Origin: Methylotenera_A sp031381645
GTDB lineage: Bacteria; Pseudomonadota; Gammaproteobacteria; Burkholderiales; Methylophilaceae
DNA: 22,580 nucleotides
Reading direction: 5' to 3'
Assembly (NCBI GenBank): GCA_031381645.1
Contig: JANMYB010000083.1
Span: 1 to 22,580 of the forward strand
Shown: positions 7,121-15,589 of the stretch, piece by piece
Layout: each line of letters begins with the position of its first letter
Position numbering within the stretch: position 1 is the stretch's first letter
The notes under the pieces: model-generated
The model's database searches: none
What the model was told of the DNA's origin: nothing
What the model saw: the letters and a program-made list of their open reading frames with translations, nothing else
Translations under genes and position numbers: made by a program

Positions 7121-10100
7121 TTGCAATTTAGTTGTAAGCAAATATCAGCATTATTTCTAGCCTTTTGCTTAACCATCATGATGGCAAGCATGGCTGTTGC
7201 TGCCACAAAAACCGTTAAAGGCGGTTTCAAGTTTGATCACACAAAGACTGGTTTTCAGCTAGTAGGTCAGCATGCTACAGCAAGGTGCGAAACCTGTCAT
7301 ATCAACGGCATATTTAAAGGCACACCAAAACAATGTTCGGGTTGCCATATTAATGGCAACCGCATGAATGCCTCAGCTAAGCCAGCAGGGCACATGCCGA
7401 CTAACGACAAATGCGAAACATGTCACTTAGCAGCTGCGTGGAAGCCTGCAAAAATGAGCCATATTGGCGTTATGCCAGGCCAGTCGTGTGTAAGTTGTCA
7501 TAATGGCACCTCGGCAGTTGGTAAACCAGCAAACCATACCGCAACTACAGCCGATTGCGGCACTTGCCACAAAAATAGTGCCTGGACACCAGCTAAAGGC
7601 TTTAACCATGTGGATAGTTCAGGCAAAGCTATTACAAGTGGTTGTGCCAGCTGCCATAATGGGTCTACAGCTAAAGGCAAATCGTCCAGCCATATTCCAA
7701 CAGCTGCTGCGTGCGAAACTTGTCATAGTTCTACCACTTCATTTGCGGGTGGCGCGAGATTTGATCACTCTGGCATTACCACTGGCTGTGCAAGCTGTCA
7801 TAACGGTAAATCTGCCAAAGGCAAATCTGCTACACATATTGCGACAACTGCAAGCTGTGAAACTTGTCATACTTCTACAGCAAGTTTCTTAGGCGCAAAA
7901 TTCAACCACAATGGTGTCACCACTGGTTGTGCTAGTTGCCATAATGGTAAAGCCGCTAAAGGCAAATCAACTAGCCACATTGCGACTTCTGCAAGTTGTG
8001 AGGTCTGTCATACAACGGCTGGCTTTAAACCTGCAACCATGAATCACACGGGTATTACCAAAGGTTGTGTCAACTGCCATAACGGCACAACGGCCAAAGG
8101 TAAGTCAAGCATACACATTGCTACTACTGCGGCTTGTGAAGTTTGTCATACCAGCACCACAAGCTTTAAAGGCGCTAAAATGAATCACACTGGCATCAGT
8201 GCTGGTTGTTCGAGTTGCCATAACGGCACAACTGCAAGAGACAAGACTGCAACCCATATTCCAACATCAGCTGCTTGTGAAACTTGCCATAAATCAACTA
8301 CTGCATTTAGACCAGCAACGATGAACCATGCTGGCATCACAACGGGTTGCGCGACATGCCACGGCGGTAGCTTCACAGCGGTGAAAGCTAAACCAACGAC
8401 TCACATTGCGACGACAGCAGCTTGCGAGACCTGCCATAAAAACACCACTAGCTTCAAGACTGGTGCGGCGATGAACCATACAGGCATCACGACAGGCTGT
8501 GCAAGTTGCCATAATGGTAAAGTTGCTTTAGGTAAGACTGCCACCCACATTAGCACCACCGCGGCTTGCGAAACTTGCCATAGTTCGACCACTAGTTTTA
8601 AAGGTGGAAAAATGAACCACTCAGGCATCACTACAGGCTGCGCAAGCTGCCATAATGGTAAAGCGGCGCTGGGTAAAGCGACTACCCATATTGCAACCAC
8701 TGCGGCTTGTGAAACATGCCACAAATCGACTGCCAGCTTCAAAGGTGCTGCCATGAACCATACTGGCGTAACTACTGGTTGTGCGAGCTGCCATAACAAC
8801 ACTACAGCTTTGGGTAAGACCAACACGCACATTCCAACGACTAAAGCGTGCGAAACTTGTCACACCAGCACTGCAAGCTTTAAAGGCGCGGTGATGAATC
8901 ACTCAGGCATCACAACTGGCTGTGCGACATGCCATGGTGGTAACTTTGCGACGGTAAAAGCGAAACCAAGCACTCATATTGCCACAACTGCGGCTTGCGA
9001 GACTTGTCACAAAAACACCAGTAGCTTCAAAACTGGTGCGGCGATGAACCACACTGGCATTACTATGGGTTGTGCTAATTGCCATAATGGTACGACTGCA
9101 AAAGGTAAACCCACCACAAGTCACATTCCAACCAGTGCCACTTGCGAAACTTGCCATAAATCAACCGCCGCATTTAAACCAGCAACGATGAACCATGCTG
9201 GCATCACAACGGGTTGCGCGACATGCCACGGCGGTAGCTTCACAGCGGTGAAAGCTAAACCAGCAACACATGTACCAACCACAGCAGCCTGTGAGACTTG
9301 CCATAAAAACACCACTAGCTTCAAGACTGGTGCGGCGATGAACCATACAGGCATCACGACAGGCTGTGCAAGTTGCCATAATGGTACAGCAGCCAAAGGT
9401 AAACCAACGACAGGTCATATCCCAACAACTAAAACTTGTGAAACCTGCCATAACACCACCAGTACCTTTAAGTCTGCGGTGATGAATCACAGCGGCATTA
9501 CGACTGGTTGCGCGACATGCCACGGCGGTAGCTTCACAGCGGTGAAAGCTAAACCAGCAACACATGTTCCAACCGCAGCAGCTTGCGAGACTTGTCATAA
9601 AAACACTACTTCGTTCAAAACTGGTGCAGCGATGAACCACACAGGTATCACTACTGGTTGTGCGGGTTGCCATAACGGTACAGCTGCCAAAGGTAAGCCA
9701 GCCACACATATTCCTACTACGGCAACTTGTGAAACTTGCCATAAATCGACTGCGGCCTTTAAACCTACGACAATGAATCATGCTGGTATTACCACAGGTT
9801 GTGCTAGCTGCCATAACGGTACTACGGCTAAAGGCAAATCAACTGGCCACGTTGCTACGACTGCTGCTTGCGAAACCTGCCATAAATCGACCACATCATT
9901 TGCTGGTGCGGCGTTTAGCCACACTGGCGTTAAAGCGGGCACTTGCGCGACTTGTCACGGTGTTAGTGCAAAAGGCAAACCAGCTACGCATATTCCAACC
10001 ACAGCATCGTGCGATTCATGCCATAAAAACACCACATCGTTCGTAGCGCCAACCATGAATCATAGCGGCATCACTACAGGCTGTGCGACTTGCCACGGTG

Positions 10101-11917
10101 GTGCTTATGCCAATGTGATGAAGAAACCAGCTAACCACATTACTACCAGCGCGGCTTGCGAGACTTGTCATAAAAACACTACTTCGTTCAAAACTGGTGC
10201 AGCGATGAACCACACTGGCATCACTACTGGTTGCGCAAATTGCCATAACAACACTGTCGCTTTGGGTAAGCCTACGACGCACTTCCCAACCACGGCGACT
10301 TGTGAGACTTGTCATAAATCGACCACAACATTTGTTGGCGCCGCAATGAACCATAGCGGTATTACCACGGGCTGTGCGACTTGCCACGGTGGTGCTTATG
10401 CCAATGTGATGAAGAAACCAGCTAACCACATTACTACCAGTGCAGCTTGCGAAACGTGCCATAAATCAACTACATCGTTTGCTGGTACAGTGTTTAACCA
10501 CACTGGCGTTGCGGTAGGCTCTTGTGCGACTTGCCACGGTAAAACCTCAACAGGCAAGCCAGCTACGCATATTCCAACCACAGCTTCTTGCGATTCGTGC
10601 CACCGTACCACTGGATTTTTGCCAGCGACAATGAATCATACTGGTATCACTACTGGCTGTGCGACTTGCCACGGCGGCACATACGCCAATGTAATGAAGA
10701 AACCTGCGACACATATCACCACCAGCGCGGCTTGCGAGACATGCCATAAATCCACCACCAGCTTTGTGGGTGGCGCGGCTATGAACCATACAGGTATTAC
10801 TACGGGCTGTGCGACCTGCCATAATGGAACCAAAGCGCTAGGTAAGCCTGCGACTCACATTTCCACAAGCGCTGGCTGTGAAACTTGTCATAAATCGACC
10901 ACATCGTTTGCTGGCACAGCAATGAACCATACAGGTATTGTATCTGGCTGTGCGACTTGCCATAATGGCACCAAGGCTAAGGGCAAGCCTGCGACACATA
11001 TTGTGACCAGCGCAGCTTGCGAAACTTGCCATAAATCAACCACATCGTTTGCTGGTACAGTGTTTAACCACACTGGCGTTGCGCCAGGCTCATGCACAAC
11101 TTGCCACGGCAAAACTTCTACAGGTAAACCAGCTGGACATATTGTGACAACTGCTTCGTGCGATACATGTCACCGAACTACGGCTTGGATTCCAGCCACA
11201 TTCAGTCATACAGGCATTGTGACTGGTTGTGCGAGTTGCCATAACGGCACAAGTTCTAAAGGCAAAACACCTACTCACGTCCAAACCAGCATGGGTTGCG
11301 AAACTTGCCATAAATCGACTACAACGTTTGCTGGTGCGGCAATGAACCACACAGGCATTGTCACTGGTTGCGCGACTTGCCATAATGGCACGACAGCTAA
11401 AGGCAAAACGCCAACTCACCCTGCTACAAGTGCGGGTTGCGAGACTTGCCATAAATCGACCACATCATTTGCTGGCGCTAAGTTTAATCATACTGGTATT
11501 GCGACGGGTTGTGCGACTTGCCATAACGGTACAACCGCAAAAGGTAAATCGGCCACCCATGTTGCTACTACAGCAGCTTGTGAGACTTGTCACAAATCAA
11601 CCACATCGTTTGTTGGCGCTGCATTCAGCCATACGGGCGTTGCTGCTGGCTCATGTGCGACTTGTCACGGCTCGACTGCAAAAGCCAAACCTGCAAATCA
11701 TGTACCAACGATGGTTTCATGTGATGTTTGCCATAGCAATACAACATCGTTTAGCAACACCAAGAAACCTAACCATGCATTACTTACAGGCACCTGTAAA
11801 TCTTGCCATGGTGCTAATTTCCCAGGCGTGAAGTCTAAATCTGTGACGCATGACAAGAAAACGGCTGTCGATTGTAATGATTCTGGTTGTCATAGTACAA
11901 GCACATTTAGTAAATAA
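7121..11917 (+). CDS. Giant secreted multiheme c-type cytochrome, 64 CXXCH plus one CX4CH
   Basis: About 1,598 residues. A Sec signal peptide (roughly residues 1-28, ending AVAA) lacks a lipobox. From 7286 to 11893 I count 64 CXXCH motifs and a final C-N-D-S-G-C-H, so up to 65 covalent hemes, about one per 24 residues. The basic unit is about 47 residues with two hemes: CETCH-19-CASCH-18. Each heme motif is preceded by a His about 7 residues earlier (NHTGITTG-C and THIATTAA-C), a likely distal ligand, so most hemes should be bis-His. Unlike the Lys/Asp-rich 27-heme neighbour, it is dominated by Thr, Ala, Ser and Gly. It could be an extracellular or envelope-spanning electron wire; location is not proven. 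It has its own promoter and sits directly before a beta-barrel gene. Confidence 0.93.
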   Translation: MQFSCKQISALFLAFCLTIMMASMAVAATKTVKGGFKFDHTKTGFQLVGQHATARCETCHINGIFKGTPKQCSGCHINGNRMNASAKPAGHMPTNDKCETCHLAAAWKPAKMSHIGVMPGQSCVSCHNGTSAVGKPANHTATTADCGTCHKNSAWTPAKGFNHVDSSGKAITSGCASCHNGSTAKGKSSSHIPTAAACETCHSSTTSFAGGARFDHSGITTGCASCHNGKSAKGKSATHIATTASCETCHTSTASFLGAKFNHNGVTTGCASCHNGKAAKGKSTSHIATSASCEVCHTTAGFKPATMNHTGITKGCVNCHNGTTAKGKSSIHIATTAACEVCHTSTTSFKGAKMNHTGISAGCSSCHNGTTARDKTATHIPTSAACETCHKSTTAFRPATMNHAGITTGCATCHGGSFTAVKAKPTTHIATTAACETCHKNTTSFKTGAAMNHTGITTGCASCHNGKVALGKTATHISTTAACETCHSSTTSFKGGKMNHSGITTGCASCHNGKAALGKATTHIATTAACETCHKSTASFKGAAMNHTGVTTGCASCHNNTTALGKTNTHIPTTKACETCHTSTASFKGAVMNHSGITTGCATCHGGNFATVKAKPSTHIATTAACETCHKNTSSFKTGAAMNHTGITMGCANCHNGTTAKGKPTTSHIPTSATCETCHKSTAAFKPATMNHAGITTGCATCHGGSFTAVKAKPATHVPTTAACETCHKNTTSFKTGAAMNHTGITTGCASCHNGTAAKGKPTTGHIPTTKTCETCHNTTSTFKSAVMNHSGITTGCATCHGGSFTAVKAKPATHVPTAAACETCHKNTTSFKTGAAMNHTGITTGCAGCHNGTAAKGKPATHIPTTATCETCHKSTAAFKPTTMNHAGITTGCASCHNGTTAKGKSTGHVATTAACETCHKSTTSFAGAAFSHTGVKAGTCATCHGVSAKGKPATHIPTTASCDSCHKNTTSFVAPTMNHSGITTGCATCHGGAYANVMKKPANHITTSAACETCHKNTTSFKTGAAMNHTGITTGCANCHNNTVALGKPTTHFPTTATCETCHKSTTTFVGAAMNHSGITTGCATCHGGAYANVMKKPANHITTSAACETCHKSTTSFAGTVFNHTGVAVGSCATCHGKTSTGKPATHIPTTASCDSCHRTTGFLPATMNHTGITTGCATCHGGTYANVMKKPATHITTSAACETCHKSTTSFVGGAAMNHTGITTGCATCHNGTKALGKPATHISTSAGCETCHKSTTSFAGTAMNHTGIVSGCATCHNGTKAKGKPATHIVTSAACETCHKSTTSFAGTVFNHTGVAPGSCTTCHGKTSTGKPAGHIVTTASCDTCHRTTAWIPATFSHTGIVTGCASCHNGTSSKGKTPTHVQTSMGCETCHKSTTTFAGAAMNHTGIVTGCATCHNGTTAKGKTPTHPATSAGCETCHKSTTSFAGAKFNHTGIATGCATCHNGTTAKGKSATHVATTAACETCHKSTTSFVGAAFSHTGVAAGSCATCHGSTAKAKPANHVPTMVSCDVCHSNTTSFSNTKKPNHALLTGTCKSCHGANFPGVKSKSVTHDKKTAVDCNDSGCHSTSTFSK
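8311..8519 (+). repeat. Near-identical direct repeat, copy 1 (partner 9178-9386)
   Basis: Compared with 9178-9386 at a constant offset of 867 bp (289 codons, 12 hemes). The first 85 bp (8311-8395) and last 88 bp (8432-8519) are identical; differences are confined to the 36 bp between them. It encodes hemes 16-18 of the giant cytochrome. Confidence 0.9.
9178..9386 (+). repeat. Near-identical direct repeat, copy 2 (partner 8311-8519)
   Basis: Encodes hemes 28-30 of the giant cytochrome. A third, less perfect relative begins near 9510, sharing the GG-type linker block (ACATGCCACGGCGGTAGC and the bases after it up to about 9553) before diverging. Confidence 0.9.
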
Positions 11918-11976
11918 GTGATGTGTTGTAAATTTGTTGTTTAGATTGTAAGATAAGTTGCATGGGCTATAAAAAG

Positions 11977-12004
11977 TTGCTAATTTGCATTAAATTGTTA
12001 TACT
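11977..12004 (+). promoter_or_regulatory. Possible promoter ahead of porin-ccm genes
   Basis: TTGCTA (11977-11982), a 16-nt spacer and TATACT (11999-12004). The -10 is good and the -35 moderate (4 of 6). A start near 12011 would leave a short leader before the strong GAGGAG ribosome site (12029-12034), which lies 5 nt from the ATG at 12040. Confidence 0.4.
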
Positions 12005-12039
12005 AAGCGCATGATAAATATAAGATTTGAGGAGTTGTA

Positions 12040-14244
12040 ATGCGCGCTTTGCGACTTTTAATGCTGTTTTTTTGGGCACTTTCTATTAATGCTGTTGCTG
12101 CCACTACCTCGGAAGTGGCGCAGATACTCGATCAGCCAGAAGTGATGGCGGTCGGGGATGAAGCCGAAATTCGCATTAACTTTACGGTCCCAGTTACTTA
12201 TTTACGGCACTTTCCAGATGGTCCAAGTGATACATTGCGTATCTCGTTTGACATTCCAGATCCATGTTTGGCAGAACAGTTGCGAATTCAAGAGTCCAAA
12301 AGCTCATCATCTAGATTAATTACGCCTTTTACACTTACTTTCCCTGAAGTGATAAGTGTTTCTAAAAAAGGTAATGCTACTTGTCGCGTGACAAACAACA
12401 AAAGCATAGATACTAATAAAACACTGTTAATTAAATTTGCTAACATCAACACTTACAAAGTCAGGCTAGGTGAAGATAACCACAGTATTATTGTTCGAGT
12501 GCCTTTAATTGGTGAGCCTATTGCCACTTTTGTGGAGCCAAAATTTACAGTAGCAACTCCTCCAGAAGGTGCGTCTGCTAAGGAATTAATGGTTTCTGGT
12601 AAAGCTGCCATGGCAGCGGGCGAGTATGAGAATGCCACACAAATGTTTAATCGGTTGCTTAATTTGCCACCCAATGAATACTCGCAAGAAGCACAAGAGT
12701 TGGTAGGTAATGCACGTGAAAAAAATGGTGACTTTGACAAAGCAAAAATTGAGTATGACCTTTACCTGAAGCTTTACCCTGGTAGCGAAGGCGCTTTAAG
12801 GGTGAATACAAGATTAGCTGCGATTAAAGACGGTACTGCGAAGGTTGCAGATAACAAATTTTCAACTAAAAAACAAATCAACCAAGTAAATCAAACCAAT
12901 GTATTCGGCAGTTTATCGCAGTATTACTATGGTGGTAGAACATTAACAGAAACAAAATCTCCCACAGGTAGAACCAACGATCGCACTACTGACCAATCCG
13001 CATTGGTGACGAGTTTTGATATTACTGGGCGCTGGCGCCATAATCAATACGACGACAAAATCGTTTTCCGCGATGCGCAAACGCATAACTTTCCGCCAGG
13101 TGATAACTTTAGAGACATTAATCGTTTAAATGCCGCGTATTGGGATCACGAAGATAAGTCTTTAGGTTATATGTTCCGCTTAGGTCGCCAACCAGGTAAC
13201 TCGCAAGGTGTGCTGGGTAGATTTGATGGCGGTTTTGCAAGATACAATATCAATGATAATTTTAGAATCACAGGCGTGGCTGGTGTGCCAGATGATGGCT
13301 CACATTCAAAGATTATTACTGACCGCCAGTTTTATGGCTCTGCAATCGAGTTCGGAACGCCAGCGAGTAACGTAAGCGGCAATGTTTATGCGATTCAGCA
13401 AAACGCGGACAGCTTTACAGAAAGGCGCGCGCTAGGATCTGAGCTACGTTACTTCAACAATACAACCTCTTGGTTCGGCTTGCTCGACTACGATACCATT
13501 TACGATAGAGTGAATATCGCACTGCTACAAGGCAACTGGACTGGTTTTTACGATATTACCTACAACGTATTGCTAGATCATCGCAAATCTCCGATTTTAT
13601 ATGGGGAATCTGCTATTCCTGCAGTGACAGGAGTTAGGTCTGTCGGTGGTTTGAGACAAGTATTAACTAAAAAACAGATTATCAAAACAGTAAACGATGT
13701 CACAGCAGATTCAGATACGGCCTTGTTTGGGCTTACTAAGCAAGTGACGCCTAAATGGCAATTAGGTGGCGATATTCGTTTGAATCGCACATCAGGCACG
13801 CGAGGTATAGATTTCACTACCATCGTTCCCAACGGAAATTTAATAAGCGGTACAAGAAGCTCGGGCACGGCTTATACTTACTCCATGCAGGCCATAGGAA
13901 CCAATACCATTTTTGCCGATGACACGTCGGTGATTAATGGTAGTTATGTGGACGATCCAGTTTATTATGCGCATGTACTTGGTTTGACCAATGTGGCGAC
14001 ATTCCGCACCAAATGGCACGTCACCAGCTCGCTTAATTTTTACAACCAAAGAAGCGATTCTAGCTTAGCTGATTTAAAAATCTTTAAAGTAGCGCCAACC
14101 TTGCGCGTTTCTTATCAGGTGATGGATGCTGGACTGTTAGAAGCCGAGTTAGCTTTTGAGAAGTCTTACTCAGATGATAATACCAATACCAAAATTAACT
14201 CGACCCGGGAATCAATGTTTGTTGGATATAGATGGGATTTTTAG
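12040..14244 (+). CDS. Outer-membrane beta-barrel with N-terminal TPR section (porin of a porin-cytochrome system)
   Basis: 734 residues. Signal peptide 1-21 (ending AVAA). A beta-rich periplasmic domain at about 25-165 contains two cysteines (C76, C115) that could form a disulfide. A TPR-like helical section lies at about 182-262 (GKAAMAAGEYENATQMFNRL followed by KNGDFDKAKIEYDLYLKLYPGSEGA). From about 285 on, alternating polar/aromatic strands run to a terminal YRWDF, the C-terminal Phe expected for BAM-inserted barrels. It contains no heme motif. Placed right after two multiheme cytochromes, it is the best candidate for the outer-membrane sheath through which electrons cross, analogous in role to MtrB/PioB though without recognisable sequence identity by eye. 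Its end overlaps ccmA by 13 nt. Confidence 0.8.
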   Translation: MRALRLLMLFFWALSINAVAATTSEVAQILDQPEVMAVGDEAEIRINFTVPVTYLRHFPDGPSDTLRISFDIPDPCLAEQLRIQESKSSSSRLITPFTLTFPEVISVSKKGNATCRVTNNKSIDTNKTLLIKFANINTYKVRLGEDNHSIIVRVPLIGEPIATFVEPKFTVATPPEGASAKELMVSGKAAMAAGEYENATQMFNRLLNLPPNEYSQEAQELVGNAREKNGDFDKAKIEYDLYLKLYPGSEGALRVNTRLAAIKDGTAKVADNKFSTKKQINQVNQTNVFGSLSQYYYGGRTLTETKSPTGRTNDRTTDQSALVTSFDITGRWRHNQYDDKIVFRDAQTHNFPPGDNFRDINRLNAAYWDHEDKSLGYMFRLGRQPGNSQGVLGRFDGGFARYNINDNFRITGVAGVPDDGSHSKIITDRQFYGSAIEFGTPASNVSGNVYAIQQNADSFTERRALGSELRYFNNTTSWFGLLDYDTIYDRVNIALLQGNWTGFYDITYNVLLDHRKSPILYGESAIPAVTGVRSVGGLRQVLTKKQIIKTVNDVTADSDTALFGLTKQVTPKWQLGGDIRLNRTSGTRGIDFTTIVPNGNLISGTRSSGTAYTYSMQAIGTNTIFADDTSVINGSYVDDPVYYAHVLGLTNVATFRTKWHVTSSLNFYNQRSDSSLADLKIFKVAPTLRVSYQVMDAGLLEAELAFEKSYSDDNTNTKINSTRESMFVGYRWDF

Positions 14245-14873
14245 CGGGTAATCGTGAGCTCACCGCAAATAATTTAGTTGGTGTTCGTGGTGAGAGGTTG
14301 CTGTTTGAAAAATTAAGTTTCAAGTTGAACAGCGGCAGCGTGCTGTATCTTCAAGGCGCGAATGGCTCTGGCAAAACCACGCTGTTGCGCACGATTTGTG
14401 GACTCTCTAAGCCATATGAAGGCGACATTAACTGGTGTGGCGAGAATATTAATGCGCTGGCCGAAGAGTACTCTAAGCACGTTTTGTACATTGGCCATCT
14501 TTCTGGAATAAAAGAAGATTTAACCGCGTTAGAAAATTTACAGTTTACGCTTAGCTTGTCAGGAGCAGATATTTCTGCGGACAAGGCTATTGAGGCACTT
14601 AAATCGCTGGGCTTGGCAAAAGGGTTGAATTTACCCACACGTATGCTGTCACAAGGTCAGAAGCGACGTGTGGCGTTAGCGCGCTTGTGGCTGCAAGAGT
14701 TGCCGCTTTGGATTTTAGATGAGCCGTTTACCGCCTTGGACACTAACGCAACCCAGCTATTAAAACTAAAAATTGAAGCGTTTGCCAATGATGGCGGGAT
14801 GGTTGTGATGACCACGCACCAAGACGTAACGCTGAATGTGCCTAAGTTTGAGCAATTGCGTCTTGACGCATAA
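14232..14873 (+). CDS. ccmA: Heme exporter ATP-binding protein CcmA
   Basis: 213 residues, ABC ATPase of the CcmABCD heme-handling complex in System I cytochrome c maturation. Walker A GANGSGKT is at 42-49, the signature LSQGQKRR at 139-146, Walker B LWILDEP at 159-165 and the switch His at 196. It works at the inner-membrane cytoplasmic face; in the family, ATP hydrolysis releases holo-CcmE from CcmC/D. The ATG overlaps the last 13 nt of the porin gene in a different frame, and no stronger start is available before the conserved fold begins near residue 10, so the two genes are likely coupled. First gene of ccmABCDEFGHI. Confidence 0.96.
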   Translation: MGFLAGNRELTANNLVGVRGERLLFEKLSFKLNSGSVLYLQGANGSGKTTLLRTICGLSKPYEGDINWCGENINALAEEYSKHVLYIGHLSGIKEDLTALENLQFTLSLSGADISADKAIEALKSLGLAKGLNLPTRMLSQGQKRRVALARLWLQELPLWILDEPFTALDTNATQLLKLKIEAFANDGGMVVMTTHQDVTLNVPKFEQLRLDA

Positions 14874-14877
14874 AAAG

Positions 14878-15564
14878 ATGCTTAAAGAACTCAGCACATT
14901 TCCTTTACTATCTCGCATTTTAGCGCGCGATATTAAAGTCGCGTTGCGGCGCCAGTCGGACGTTGCAGCAGTGTTTTTCTTTTTTATTATTGCAGCGAGT
15001 TTGTTTCCGCTAGGTTCTGGTGCAGATCCAAAACTATTGAAGGCGATGGCACCAAGTGTGTTATGGGTGACGGCGTTGTTATCTTGCATGTTATCACTAT
15101 CGAGAATGTATGCGAGTGATCATGCAGATGGCACACTAGAGCAGATGATGCTTTCAAATCAACCAACGGTCCTGATAGTGTTGATGAAGATTTTGGCGCA
15201 TTGGATACTTTCGGGTTTACCATTGGTTTTTGTGGCGCCGTTAATTGGCCTACAGTTTAACTTGGGTGCTGCAGAGCTACAGGTGCTTGCGATATCATTG
15301 CTGATGGGTACACTAGCACTAAGCCTGATAGGCAGTATAGGTGCGGCTCTCACCCTAGGTATACGCGGCACGGGTGTGTTGATTGCAATTTTAGTTTTAC
15401 CACTTTATATACCAGTGCTGGTGTTTGGTGCAGGCGCGGTAAATGCGGTTTCTATAGGCATGAACCCGAATGGTGCGCTTTCATTGCTTGGTGCTGTATT
15501 GGCCATGGCGCTTGTATTTGCGCCGCTCGCGTCAGCCGCCGCGTTAAAGATTGCGTTAGAATAA
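14878..15564 (+). CDS. ccmB: Heme exporter membrane protein CcmB
   Basis: 228 residues from the ATG at 14878, with about six hydrophobic segments (for example 28-41, 53-70, 99-123, 130-157, 163-187, 197-218), the usual size for CcmB. An in-frame ATG at 14836 would lie inside ccmA and add 14 residues that do not look like CcmB, so the later start 4 nt after the ccmA stop is chosen. It is the permease partner of CcmA, and both act on the CcmCDE complex. It is conserved by position and topology rather than by a single motif. Confidence 0.93.
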   Translation: MLKELSTFPLLSRILARDIKVALRRQSDVAAVFFFFIIAASLFPLGSGADPKLLKAMAPSVLWVTALLSCMLSLSRMYASDHADGTLEQMMLSNQPTVLIVLMKILAHWILSGLPLVFVAPLIGLQFNLGAAELQVLAISLLMGTLALSLIGSIGAALTLGIRGTGVLIAILVLPLYIPVLVFGAGAVNAVSIGMNPNGALSLLGAVLAMALVFAPLASAAALKIALE

Positions 15565-15589
15565 ATGTGAATTAAAGGCATAGCAAAAT

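Larger units (their letters stand above)
7286..11893 (+). repeat. Tandem two-heme coding repeats with 8-heme higher-order period
   Basis: About 32 degenerate units of 141-147 bp, each encoding two heme sites. Three linker classes follow the even-numbered hemes: NG-type (NGTTAKGK), GG-type (GGSFTAVKAKP, GGAYANVMKKP) and a short G-type (GKTSTGKP). GG-type linkers follow hemes 16, 24, 28, 32, 40, 44 and 48, and a related one follows 64. Short G-type linkers, each followed by a CD(S/T/V)CH heme, occur at hemes 38, 46, 54 and 62 (DNA 9944, 10523, 11093, 11654). That is every 8 hemes and every 561-579 bp. Confidence 0.9.

Noticed and set aside
7427..11831. Many long open frames on both strands inside the giant cytochrome gene
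   Set aside because: They are shadows created by the biased, repetitive composition; they lack ribosome sites and domain signatures and disagree with the continuous heme-repeat frame.
7286..11893. Regular repeats suggestive of a CRISPR array
   Set aside because: The repeats are in one long reading frame, every unit encodes CXXCH motifs, and the units are degenerate and much longer than CRISPR repeats, with no unique spacers.
14836..14877. Upstream ATG extending ccmB into ccmA
   Set aside because: The added 14 residues do not fit CcmB, and an ATG 4 nt after the ccmA stop gives a normal-length protein.
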